A stretch of 64,000 nt of DNA from Pseudomonas sp. MWU16-30317 (GTDB taxonomy: Bacteria > Pseudomonadota > Gammaproteobacteria > Pseudomonadales > Pseudomonadaceae), in the NCBI RefSeq assembly GCF_020515695.1, contig NZ_JAIWJA010000001.1, forward strand, positions 806,001 through 870,000. The letters are read 5' to 3'. Position numbers and translations under genes: made by a program. Each line of letters begins with the position of its first letter. The stretch's first letter is position 1. The notes below the pieces were generated by a model. The model was not told the origin of the DNA. It worked only from the letters and a program-made list of their open reading frames with translations, and did not search any database. This document shows, in pieces, positions 53,970 through 62,731 of this stretch.

Positions 53970-56233
53970 GCTACCGTATTTCGGTTCGCGCGCTGTGCGA
54001 ATTCACCGCCAAGGTCGGTGACCTCGACTTGCGCTTCACCCCTTCGCCGACGGCGCTGGAAGGCATCCAGGGGCATCTGCGTGTGACTGCCGGGCGCCCG
54101 GCCAGCTACGAACGGGAAGTCAGCCTCAGCCTCGATTTCGAAGACCTGCAGGTGCGTGGGCGCGCTGACGGTTATGACGCCAGCACCCATTGCCTGGAAG
54201 AGATCAAGACTCACCGCGGCGACCTGAGCCGCCAGCCCGACAACCACCGGCAATTGCACTGGGCCCAGGCGCGCCTTTACGGCTGGATGCTATGCGAACA
54301 GCGCCAGCTGGCGCAGATCGAGTTGGCCCTGGTTTATCTGGATGTCGACAGCGATCGCCAGACCCGCTTCGAACAGACCTGGCAGGCGGAGGATCTGCGC
54401 GAGTATTTCGAGCGCTTGTGCCGGCAGTTCCTCGGCTGGGCACGGCAGGAGATGCTGCGCACGGCACTGCGCAATACCGGCCTGCAAGCGCTGGCGTTCC
54501 CCCATGGCAGCTTTCGCAGCGGCCAGCGGCAGTTGGCCGAAACCGTCTACAAGGCGGTCAGCACCGGGCGCTGCCTGATGGCGCAAGCCACCACGGGCAT
54601 CGGCAAGACCCTGGGCACGCTGTTCCCGATGCTCAAGGCCATGGTCCCGCAGCAACTGGACAAGATTTTTTTCCTTACCGCCAAGACCCCAGGCCGGCAG
54701 CTGGCACTCGATGCCCTGCGTCAAGTGCACAGCGCACAACCGGACTTGCCCTTGCGAGTGCTCGAACTGGTGGCCCGCGACAAGGCGTGCGAACACCCCG
54801 ACAAGGCCTGTCATGGCGATGCCTGCCCCTTGGCCAAGGGCTTTTATGACCGACTGCCGGCGGCCAGAGCCGAGGCTGCCAAGGCGCCGCTGCTCGACCG
54901 CGCCCACCTGCGCGACATCGCCCTGAGCCATGACGTGTGCCCTTATTACCTGTCCCAGGAAATGGCGCGCTGGGTCGACGTGGTAGTGGGCGATTACAAC
55001 TATTACTTCGACCAGAGCGCCTTGTTGTTCGGCCTGGCCCAGGAACATCAATGGCGCCTGGCGGTGCTGGTGGACGAAGCCCATAACCTGGTCGAGCGCG
55101 GGCGTCAGATGTACAGCGCCAGCCTCGACCAGCGCACGCTGCAGACACTGCGCAAGCAGGCCCCGGCGGTGCTGAAGACGGTGCTGCAGCGGGTTAATCG
55201 CGAGTGGAACGCGCTGCACAGGGACCAGATCGCGGTGTATCAGGCCTATGACACGCCGCCGACCCTGCTGTTACTGGCGTTGCAGCGTTGCGTCGCCAAG
55301 ATCGGCGACCTGCTCAACGAACAGCCCGAAGGCCTGGCCCCCGAACTGATGGACTTTTACTTCACGGCGCTGCAGTTCACCAAGGTGGCCGAGTTGTTCG
55401 ACGATGGCTATGTCTTCGATATCAGCCTGCAGCAGGGCCCCAGGCAGAGCAGCCATTCGCGCCTGTGCCTGCGCAACGCGGTGCCCGCGCGCCTGCTAGG
55501 CCCGCGGCTGGCGGCAGCACGCAGTTGCGTGCTGTTCTCGGCCACCCTGAGCCCGCGGCACTACTTCGCCGATCTGCTGGGCATGCCGGCCGACTATGCC
55601 TGGCTCGACGTGCAATCGCCGTTTGCCGCCGAGCAGTTGGAGGTCCAGTTGGCGGCGCATATCTCCACGCGCTACAGCCATCGCCAGGCTTCCCTGGTAC
55701 CGATTGCCGAGCTGATCGCCCGGCAGTTCTCCCAGCGGCCCGGCAACTATCTGGCGTTTTTCAGCAGCTTCGACTATCTGCAACAGGTCGCGGCATTGGT
55801 CGCCGAACGCTATCCACAGCTGGCGCTGTGGTTGCAGGAACGGCAAATGGACGAGGCGCGGCGCGGGGCTTTTATCGAGCGCTTCCAGGCTGGCGGCCAG
55901 GGCATCGGCTTTGCCGTACTGGGCGGGGCCTTTGGCGAGGGTATCGATCTGCCTGGCAGTCGCCTGATTGGCGCCTTTGTTGCGACCTTGGGGCTGGCGC
56001 AAGTCAACCCGGTCAACGAACAACTCAAGCAGCGCCTGCAACTGCGCTTTGGCGCGGGTTACGACTACACCTATCTGTATCCCGGCCTGCAAAAGGTCGT
56101 GCAGGCCGCCGGGCGGGTGATCCGCGGCGTGCACGACCAAGGCGTGGTCGTGCTGATCGACGATCGTTTCGCCGAGGCCAAGGTGCAGGCGTTGCTGCCC
56201 AACTGGTGGCCCGCGCCCATCGCTTGCGCCTGA
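53966..56233 (+). CDS. PD-(D/E)XK nuclease fused to XPD/DinG-type iron-sulphur helicase
   Basis: A 755-residue protein. The N-terminal 110 residues look like a RecB/Cas4-type nuclease: D68 (GRADGYD), E79-I-K81 (EEIKTH), and Q101 with Y105 (QARLYGWM). The helicase follows, with Walker A GIGKT (about 211-215) and D370 EAH box (VDEAHNL). Four cysteines, C275, C282, C287 and C325, fit the XPD-type 4Fe-4S cluster. It should unwind DNA 5' to 3' and possibly cut it. GTG at 53966 overlaps the fan1 stop. Encoded with FAN1 under a LexA box, it is very likely a partner in crosslink or flap repair; the exact reaction is untested. Confidence 0.88.
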   Translation: MSYRISVRALCEFTAKVGDLDLRFTPSPTALEGIQGHLRVTAGRPASYEREVSLSLDFEDLQVRGRADGYDASTHCLEEIKTHRGDLSRQPDNHRQLHWAQARLYGWMLCEQRQLAQIELALVYLDVDSDRQTRFEQTWQAEDLREYFERLCRQFLGWARQEMLRTALRNTGLQALAFPHGSFRSGQRQLAETVYKAVSTGRCLMAQATTGIGKTLGTLFPMLKAMVPQQLDKIFFLTAKTPGRQLALDALRQVHSAQPDLPLRVLELVARDKACEHPDKACHGDACPLAKGFYDRLPAARAEAAKAPLLDRAHLRDIALSHDVCPYYLSQEMARWVDVVVGDYNYYFDQSALLFGLAQEHQWRLAVLVDEAHNLVERGRQMYSASLDQRTLQTLRKQAPAVLKTVLQRVNREWNALHRDQIAVYQAYDTPPTLLLLALQRCVAKIGDLLNEQPEGLAPELMDFYFTALQFTKVAELFDDGYVFDISLQQGPRQSSHSRLCLRNAVPARLLGPRLAAARSCVLFSATLSPRHYFADLLGMPADYAWLDVQSPFAAEQLEVQLAAHISTRYSHRQASLVPIAELIARQFSQRPGNYLAFFSSFDYLQQVAALVAERYPQLALWLQERQMDEARRGAFIERFQAGGQGIGFAVLGGAFGEGIDLPGSRLIGAFVATLGLAQVNPVNEQLKQRLQLRFGAGYDYTYLYPGLQKVVQAAGRVIRGVHDQGVVVLIDDRFAEAKVQALLPNWWPAPIACA

Positions 56234-56336
56234 CAGGCCGAAGTAACCGGCGCAATCCGCAGGCGCGATGCAACTGTTAGCGTCCACGGCAATCATAAAG
56301 GGGGACAGCAGCCACCCAGATGGACGAACTTGCCCC

Positions 56337-58400
56337 ATGAGCAAACCGACACCGGAACACGTGCAATGGCTGGTCGACCAGTCGATGCTGCATGCCGCGC
56401 AACAGCGCGCCACCTTGTACTCAGGCCAGGCCCGACTGTGGCAACGGCCCTTCGCCCAGGCCCGACCGCGCGACGCCTCGGCTATCGCCTCGGTCTGGTT
56501 CACCGCCTATCCTGCCTCGATCATCACCCGCGAAGGCGGCTCGGTGCTCCAGGCGCTGGGCGATGAGGCGCTGTGGCACGCGCTCTCGGAGATCGGCATC
56601 CAGGGCATCCACAACGGGCCGCTGAAACGCTCCGGCGGCTTGCAAGGTACGAACTACACGCCAACGATCGACGGCAACTTCGACCGCATCAGCTTCGACA
56701 TCGACCCGAGCCTGGGCACCGAGGCCGAACTCAGCGCGCTCAGCCGTATCGCCGCCGCCCACAACGCCGTGGTCATCGAAGACACGATCCCCTCGCACAC
56801 TGGCAAGGGCGCGGACTTTCGCCTGGCGGAAATGGCCTACGGGCAGTATCCCGGCCTGTATCACATGGTCGAAATCAAGGAAGAAGACTGGCCACTGCTA
56901 CCCGACGTGGCGGCCGGGCGCGATGCCTGCAATTTGACGCCCGACGTGGTCGACCAATTGCGCGACAGGCACTACATCGTCGGCCAGTTGCAACGGGTGA
57001 TTTTCTTCGAGCCCGGAGTCAAGGAAACCGACTGGAGTACCACGCCAGTGGTGGTTGGCGTCGACGGTAAACCGCGGCGCTGGGTGTACCTGCACTATTT
57101 CAAGGAAGGCCAGCCGTCGCTCAACTGGCTCGACCCCAGCTTCGCCGCCCAGCAGATGATCATCGGCGACGCCCTGCATGCGATCGACGTGGTCGGCGCG
57201 CGGATTCTGCGCCTGGACGCCAACGGTTTTCTGGGCGTGGAACGCCGCCCCGAAGGTAACGCCTGGTCCGAGAGCCACCCGTTGTCGGTGGTCGGCAACC
57301 AGCTGCTTGGCGGTGCCATTCGCAAGGCCGGCGGTTTCAGCTTCCAGGAGCTGAACCTGACCATCGACGACATCGCCAGCATGTCCCATGGTGGTGCTGA
57401 TCTGTCCTATGACTTCATCACGCGTCCGGCCTATCAACACGCGCTGCTCACCGGTAACACCGAGTTCCTGCGCCTGATGCTGCGCCAGACACACCAGTTT
57501 GGCATCGACCCGGCCTCGTTGATCCATGCCCTGCAGAATCACGACGAATTGACCCTCGAGCTGGTGCACTTCTGGACACTGCACGCCCACGACACCTACC
57601 TGTACCAAGGCCAGACCTTCCCCGGCAATATCCTGCGCGAGCACATTCGCGAGGAAATGTACGAACGCCTGGCCGGTGAACACGCGCCCTACAACCTCAA
57701 GTTCGTCACTAATGGCGTGTCGTGCACCACCGCCAGCATCATCACCGCAGCGCTGGGTATTCGTGAGCTCGATAGCTTGACCGCCGAGGATATCGCGCGC
57801 ATCCAGCACATCCACTTGCTGCTGGCCATGTACAACGCCATGCAGCCCGGGGTGTTCGCGCTGTCTGGCTGGGACCTGGTGGGGGCGTTGCCACTGCCCG
57901 CCGAGCAGGTTGCGCACCTGATGGCCGATGGTGACACGCGCTGGATCCACCGGGGCGCCTACGACCTGGTCGACCTCGATCCGAGCGCCGAGATCTCGAC
58001 CGGGCAGATGCCCAAGGCCCGCGCCCTGTATGGCAGCTTGCCAGACCAGTTGCAGCGTCCCGACTCGTTCGCTTCGCAGTTGAAGAAGATCCTCGCAGTG
58101 CGCCGCGCCTACGATATCGCCGCGAGCAAGCAGATCCTGATCCCCGACGTTCAGCATCCTGGGCTGCTGGTGATGGTGCATGAACTCCCGGCGGGCAAGG
58201 GCACCCAGATCACCGCACTGAATTTTTCGGCCGAGCCTTTGGTCGAGACGTTGCAATTGCCGGGTGTAGCACCGGGGCCGGTGGTCGATATCATTAATGA
58301 ACGGGTTGAAGGCGATCTGACCGAGCAGGGCGAATTCACCATTACCCTGGACCCATATGAAGGCTTGGCACTGCGGGTGGTAAGTACTTCATTGCCTTGA
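56337..58400 (+). CDS. treS: Trehalose synthase TreS (maltose alpha-D-glucosyltransferase), P. stutzeri type
   Basis: A 687-residue GH13 enzyme that interconverts maltose and trehalose. It strongly resembles the trehalose synthase of P. stutzeri CJ38 over long stretches. GH13 elements: nucleophile Asp in [11 protein letters not shown], acid/base Glu in FSFQELNLT, and transition-state Asp in QNHDE. Trehalose here would serve as osmolyte or carbon store. The ATG at 56337 ([10 protein letters not shown]) is preferred over one at 56268; the ribosome site is weak. No glycogen or other trehalose genes adjoin it. Two hairpins follow. Confidence 0.92.
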   Translation: MSKPTPEHVQWLVDQSMLHAAQQRATLYSGQARLWQRPFAQARPRDASAIASVWFTAYPASIITREGGSVLQALGDEALWHALSEIGIQGIHNGPLKRSGGLQGTNYTPTIDGNFDRISFDIDPSLGTEAELSALSRIAAAHNAVVIEDTIPSHTGKGADFRLAEMAYGQYPGLYHMVEIKEEDWPLLPDVAAGRDACNLTPDVVDQLRDRHYIVGQLQRVIFFEPGVKETDWSTTPVVVGVDGKPRRWVYLHYFKEGQPSLNWLDPSFAAQQMIIGDALHAIDVVGARILRLDANGFLGVERRPEGNAWSESHPLSVVGNQLLGGAIRKAGGFSFQELNLTIDDIASMSHGGADLSYDFITRPAYQHALLTGNTEFLRLMLRQTHQFGIDPASLIHALQNHDELTLELVHFWTLHAHDTYLYQGQTFPGNILREHIREEMYERLAGEHAPYNLKFVTNGVSCTTASIITAALGIRELDSLTAEDIARIQHIHLLLAMYNAMQPGVFALSGWDLVGALPLPAEQVAHLMADGDTRWIHRGAYDLVDLDPSAEISTGQMPKARALYGSLPDQLQRPDSFASQLKKILAVRRAYDIAASKQILIPDVQHPGLLVMVHELPAGKGTQITALNFSAEPLVETLQLPGVAPGPVVDIINERVEGDLTEQGEFTITLDPYEGLALRVVSTSLP

Positions 58401-58412
58401 GCCGATCGGGGA

Positions 58413-58450
58413 GTGACCGAAATATCAGGACCAGTCCATATTTCGGTCAC
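58413..58450 (+). terminator. Long stem-loop downstream of treS
   Basis: GTGACCGAAATAT pairs perfectly with ATATTTCGGTCAC (13 bp) across a 12-nt loop, 12 bases after the treS stop. No T-run follows directly; the next hairpin at 58451 does have one. Confidence 0.55.
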
Positions 58451-58483
58451 AGCCCGGCCACCGGTCGCACAAACCGGGCTTTT
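58451..58483 (+). terminator. Rho-independent terminator after treS
   Basis: AGCCCGG pairs with CCGGGCT (7 bp, 16-nt loop), followed directly by TTT. It abuts the preceding stem-loop, forming a double hairpin between treS and the HD-GYP gene. Confidence 0.65.
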
Positions 58484-58572
58484 AAGCGTAGATACACCTA
58501 ATTTTGTTATCGAGGTTGGCGGGAATAGTGGCAAGATGGAATCGTGCGCGAGTAGCGTGGCGGGGCGGTTGA

Positions 58573-59772
58573 ATGATCAAGAAAATTGCGACATCAGACT
58601 TGATTGTCGGCATGTACATCCATGCATTGTGCGGTAACTGGATTGACCACCCGTTCTGGAAGGAACGCTTTTTGTTAAGCGACCCCCAGGACATCGCGCG
58701 CATCAGGCAATCGGCAATCGAGGCGGTGATGATCGACACCGACAAAGGCCGCGATGTCACTGTGCAATCGTCCATCGAAGCACCTGCGCCCCTCGTGGAG
58801 ACCGGCCCCGCGCCGCTCAAGCGCGTGTCCATGGACATGGAGATGTCCAAGGCATTCATCCTGTGCAATCGCGCCAAGGCAGCCGTCGCCAGCATGTTCA
58901 ACGACGCGCGCATGGGACACGCCATCAATACCGAAGAATCCGAGGCGCTGGTCGAAGAGATCGCCAACTCGGTGATTCGCAATCCCCATGCGCTGATCAG
59001 CCTGTCCCGGCTCAAGAGCAGTGACGAATACACTTACATGCATTCGGTAGCGGTCTGCGCCTTGATGATGGCCCTGGCGCGCCAGATGGACCTGCCCCAG
59101 GACTGGGTGCGTGAAGCCGGCATTGCCGGCCTGATGCACGACATCGGCAAGATGACCATTGGCTCGGACATCCTCAACAAGCCCGGCCGTCTGACTGATC
59201 CCGAGTTCGCCGCCATGCGCCTGCACCCCGAGGGCGGCGTCAGGATCCTGCAGCAAGGCGGGGTGCAGCATGCCTCGGCGTACGACGTGTGCCTGCATCA
59301 CCACGAAAAGTTCGATGGCAGCGGTTATCCGTTCGGGCTGCAAGGGGAGCAGATCAGCGTCTTGTCGCGGATGGCGGCGATCTGCGATGTGTATGACGCC
59401 ATCACCTCTGAGCGGCCTTACAAGAAAGCCTGGGGCCCAGCGCACTCGATCCGCGAGATGGCCAGTTGGGGGGGGCATTTCGATGAACACGTCTTCCAGG
59501 CGTTCGTCCGCACAGTGGGCATTTATCCGATCGGCGCGCTGGTCCGTCTGCAAAGCCAGCGGATCGGGGTGGTCGTCGATCAGGACGACAAATCCCTGCT
59601 CAAACCCAAGGTAATGATGCTATTGTCCGCGCGCACGAAAATGCCGCTGGAGCGCAAGGTGGTCGACCTGTCGCGCTTTGGTGAGGAAGACAAGATCATC
59701 CGCATCGAATCGGCCAAGGACTGGAATCTTGGCGACATCGATGCCCTCTGGACGGGTCGACCGGGAAGCTGA
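58573..59772 (+). CDS. DUF3391 HD-GYP protein, predicted c-di-GMP phosphodiesterase
   Basis: A 399-residue cytosolic protein: N-terminal DUF3391 (about 1-130) and an HD-GYP domain. Active-site residues: H157 (TYMHS), H189-D190 (MHDIGK), H218 (LHPEGG), H243-H244 and the HHEKFDGSGYP motif, so it should hydrolyse c-di-GMP and affect motility, biofilm or surface adhesion. The ATG at 58573 is chosen because MIKKIATSDLIVGMYIH is the usual DUF3391 start. The glycosyltransferase gene starts 10 bases after its stop, so the two are probably co-transcribed. Confidence 0.9.
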   Translation: MIKKIATSDLIVGMYIHALCGNWIDHPFWKERFLLSDPQDIARIRQSAIEAVMIDTDKGRDVTVQSSIEAPAPLVETGPAPLKRVSMDMEMSKAFILCNRAKAAVASMFNDARMGHAINTEESEALVEEIANSVIRNPHALISLSRLKSSDEYTYMHSVAVCALMMALARQMDLPQDWVREAGIAGLMHDIGKMTIGSDILNKPGRLTDPEFAAMRLHPEGGVRILQQGGVQHASAYDVCLHHHEKFDGSGYPFGLQGEQISVLSRMAAICDVYDAITSERPYKKAWGPAHSIREMASWGGHFDEHVFQAFVRTVGIYPIGALVRLQSQRIGVVVDQDDKSLLKPKVMMLLSARTKMPLERKVVDLSRFGEEDKIIRIESAKDWNLGDIDALWTGRPGS

Positions 59773-59782
59773 ATTGACTGCA

Positions 59783-61342
59783 ATGAAATCTCTACCTCCG
59801 TCGCCGACCGTTGACCGGACGCGGCGCTCGCGCCTGGCTTTCATTCTCGCCATGGGCGCCGTACTGATCTTGGCCACGATAGTGCGCTTGCACGGTTTGA
59901 CGGCGGTGGCCATCTGGTGCGACGAGGCTTCCAGCATCATCACCAGCCGCTACCCGCTGCCGGACCTGTGGTTCCACGCTGCCCACGATGTTCACCCGCC
60001 GTTCTATTACGTGCTGTTGCACCTGTGGATGGCGATGTTCGGCGAGGGACTGTTCTCGATCCGCCTGCTCAGTGCCATTCCCGGTATAGCCACCGTGCTG
60101 GTCGGGGCGCTGCTGGTGCGTCAGGTGGCGTCGCCGAAAACCGCACTGCTGGCCGGCCTGCTACTGGCGTTGTTCCCGTTTGCCGTGCGCTACAGCCAGG
60201 AAGTACGCATGTACTCGTGGCTCACCTTGCTGTTGCTCAGTGCCACCCTAGCGCTGATGCACTGGCTGCGCAACCCCGAGCGCAAGGGGTGGCTCGCCCT
60301 TTACGTGCTGTTGATGACAGCGAGTCTCTATACCCACTACTTCACGATCTTCTGCGCGCTGGTGCACTGGCTGCACGTCGGCGCGCTCAGCCTGCGGCAC
60401 GAGGGCCAGCGCCCAGCGACGTATAGACCGCTAAGGCGAGCCCCCTGGTGGCTGGCCAATATCACCATTGCGCTGCTGTTCATGCCGTGGGTGCCCAAGC
60501 TGTACGATCAACTGACCCATCTGCCCCAGTTGGAAGCCGGCGGGGATGTGGGTTGGATTGCTCCGGTCACGTTGTGGTCGCTGGCCACATCGATGTGGGA
60601 GTTCTGGACCCTGAGCGACGGCCAGTCCATGCCCAGAGCGGTGTATTTCCTGCTGCCGTTGACGGTTATCGCCCTTGCCAGCGTGGTGGTCCGCACCGAC
60701 CGCAGCCCCCAGCGCTCTGCGCGTTTCCTGGTGCTCTACACCTTTGCGCCCATGGTCGCGGTGTTGCTGTTGTCATTGATTTCGCCGCTGCTGGTCGAGC
60801 GTTATCTGATGTTCGCGGCCATTGGGCTGCCGATGCTGGTAGCGCTGGCCATCGCGCAGCTGTGGCGTAAATCCAGGCTGCTGGCGATGGCAGTACTGGT
60901 CGCCACGCTGGCCGTGGACAGGGTAGGGCTCAACGAGATCTATCGGATCGACGAGCCCCAGTTCGATCAATTGGTCGATTACGTCAACCAGCATTACCAG
61001 CCCGGCGATACCGTGGTGATAAGCGACCTGTTCTGGTACTTCACCTATGTCTACTACAACACCACACCGGTGGTGCCCCAACTGCTGACGTTGCCCAAGT
61101 CCGAAGGCGGCGCCGGCCGGCCCAATGCCTATGGCTTCGGCACCTTGGTGGATGCGCAGGGACCGCATATCTATGTCGATGAGCTGACCCAGCTGCCGCG
61201 CCAGGACCATCGTATCTGGCTGGTAGGCAGTGCGCAGCCACCGGACGACTTCTATGCGATTCCGGCCCAATGGCAATTGCTTGAGGATCGCAAGGTGGGT
61301 GATAACGAATTACGCCTGTATCAGGCGCATTGGGAGCGGTAA
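59783..61342 (+). CDS. GT39/PMT-like membrane glycosyltransferase
   Basis: A 519-residue integral membrane protein with about ten hydrophobic segments. The first periplasmic loop carries the GT-C acidic pair (WCDEASSI). The DVHPPFYYVLLHLWMAMFGE segment and SQEVRMYSWL are typical of the dolichyl-mannosyltransferase-like family in bacteria. It probably moves a sugar from a polyprenyl-phosphate donor to a periplasmic acceptor; the acceptor is unknown. The ATG at 59783 has only weak upstream ribosome signal, so a TTG at 59774 is an alternative. It follows the HD-GYP gene closely, suggesting an exopolysaccharide or envelope role. Confidence 0.85.
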   Translation: MKSLPPSPTVDRTRRSRLAFILAMGAVLILATIVRLHGLTAVAIWCDEASSIITSRYPLPDLWFHAAHDVHPPFYYVLLHLWMAMFGEGLFSIRLLSAIPGIATVLVGALLVRQVASPKTALLAGLLLALFPFAVRYSQEVRMYSWLTLLLLSATLALMHWLRNPERKGWLALYVLLMTASLYTHYFTIFCALVHWLHVGALSLRHEGQRPATYRPLRRAPWWLANITIALLFMPWVPKLYDQLTHLPQLEAGGDVGWIAPVTLWSLATSMWEFWTLSDGQSMPRAVYFLLPLTVIALASVVVRTDRSPQRSARFLVLYTFAPMVAVLLLSLISPLLVERYLMFAAIGLPMLVALAIAQLWRKSRLLAMAVLVATLAVDRVGLNEIYRIDEPQFDQLVDYVNQHYQPGDTVVISDLFWYFTYVYYNTTPVVPQLLTLPKSEGGAGRPNAYGFGTLVDAQGPHIYVDELTQLPRQDHRIWLVGSAQPPDDFYAIPAQWQLLEDRKVGDNELRLYQAHWER

Positions 61343-61408
61343 GTCCGGATCAGCCATGTGGGTCAATGGACGTATCACTCCCCTGGAGGTACAGGCGGCA
61401 AGTGTCAG

Positions 61409-62731
61409 TCAGGACACCCGATGCTGCGTATGCCGATTGACCGGCACCGCCAGGCCGAAGTTGTCCCGCAGGGTTTGGCCTGAGTACTCCTTGCGCCACA
61501 AACCACGTTTCTGCAGCACCGGCACGACCAGCTCGGTGAACCGCGCCAGCCCATCCGGCAGCAGCGAGCGGATGATGAAGCCATCGGCAGCGCCATTTTC
61601 GAACCAGTGCTGGATGGCATCGGCGACCTGCTCGGCGGTGCCGGTGAAATCACGGTTCGGTTGCGAGAAACGCAGCGCGACCTGGCGCAGTGTGAGGCTT
61701 TCTTCCTGCGCCAGGCGCTTGATCGCATCGCTGGTGCCTTTGTGGCTGTTACTGCCCAGCTCGCCGAGGTCAGGGAAAGGCGCGTCCAGGTCGTGGGGGC
61801 TGAAGTCGTAATCGTTGAAGGGACGGCCGAGGGCAACAATCGCGTCCTCGATGCTGACCAGCGCCACGGCCTGTTGGTAGCGGGATTCGGCGTCGGCGGC
61901 ATCGCGGCCGACGATGGGGCGGATGCCAGGCAGCAGGAACAGCTGCTGCGGATCGCGACCGAAGCCTTGGGCGCGCGCCTTGAGGTCCTTGTAGTAGGCA
62001 TGGGCCTCTTCGAAGGTCTCAGGGCTGGCGAAAATGGCATCGGCATTCTGCGCGGCGAAGTTACGCCCGTCTTCAGACACCCCAGCCTGGAAGATCAGCG
62101 GCTGGCCCTGACGCGAACGCGCAATGTTCAGTGGGCCCTTGACCTTGAAGAACTCGCCCTGGTGATTGAGGGTGTGCAGCTTGTCAGGGCTGAAGAACTC
62201 GCCGCTGGCCTTGTTGCGCACAAAGGCGTCGTCTTCCCACGAATCCCATAGGCCCTTGACCACCTGCACGTGCTCGCGGGCGATGCGATAGCGCTGCGCG
62301 TGGGGCGGATGCTCGGCCTTGCCGAAGTTGTCGGCGGTGCCGGAAAGCCACGAGGTCACCACATTCCAGCCGGCGCGACCGCCGCTGATGTGGTCCAGCG
62401 ACGAGAGCTGCCGGGCCACCTGGAAGGGCTCGGTGTAGCTGACGGTAATGGTCGCCACCAGGCCGATGTGTTCCGTCACCGCCGCCAGCGCCGAAAGAAT
62501 GGTCAGCGGCTCGAACCGATTGAGGTAATGCGGGCTGGACTTGGCGTGAATATGCAGGCTGTCGGCGATAAAGGCGAAGTCGAAGAAGGCGGCCTCTGCG
62601 GTTTGTGCCTCCTGCTTGTAGAACGCGAAATTGGTGCTGGCATCGGCCAGTGCATCGGGATGGCGCCATTCGCCCCAGCCGTGACCGACGCCGTGAATCA
62701 TCGCGCCCAGGTGCAGTTGTCGTGTGCTCAT
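61409..62731 (-). CDS. FMN-dependent monooxygenase, luciferase-like (NtaA/SnaA/DszA group)
   Basis: A 440-residue bacterial luciferase-family protein. Family marks: [70 protein letters not shown] and [20 protein letters not shown]. It uses reduced FMN from a separate reductase to oxidise organosulphur or chelator-type substrates. The ABC ATPase gene downstream overlaps its start region in an ATGA arrangement (the ATPase stop overlaps this ATG), so the ATPase is upstream in the operon and feeds translation here. This suggests uptake and oxidation of one sulphur-containing compound. The substrate is inferred only. Confidence 0.87.
   Translation of the reverse strand: MSTRQLHLGAMIHGVGHGWGEWRHPDALADASTNFAFYKQEAQTAEAAFFDFAFIADSLHIHAKSSPHYLNRFEPLTILSALAAVTEHIGLVATITVSYTEPFQVARQLSSLDHISGGRAGWNVVTSWLSGTADNFGKAEHPPHAQRYRIAREHVQVVKGLWDSWEDDAFVRNKASGEFFSPDKLHTLNHQGEFFKVKGPLNIARSRQGQPLIFQAGVSEDGRNFAAQNADAIFASPETFEEAHAYYKDLKARAQGFGRDPQQLFLLPGIRPIVGRDAADAESRYQQAVALVSIEDAIVALGRPFNDYDFSPHDLDAPFPDLGELGSNSHKGTSDAIKRLAQEESLTLRQVALRFSQPNRDFTGTAEQVADAIQHWFENGAADGFIIRSLLPDGLARFTELVVPVLQKRGLWRKEYSGQTLRDNFGLAVPVNRHTQHRVS

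Noticed and set aside
49275-56233. A four-gene phage-defence island
   Set aside because: The LexA box and promoter separate fan1-helicase from the upstream pair, and FAN1/XPD motifs point to DNA repair; there is no defence gene or mobile context to support it.
56898-58256. 452-codon open frame antisense to treS
   Set aside because: The sense protein is a strong trehalose synthase match; the antisense reading has no ribosome site or domain.
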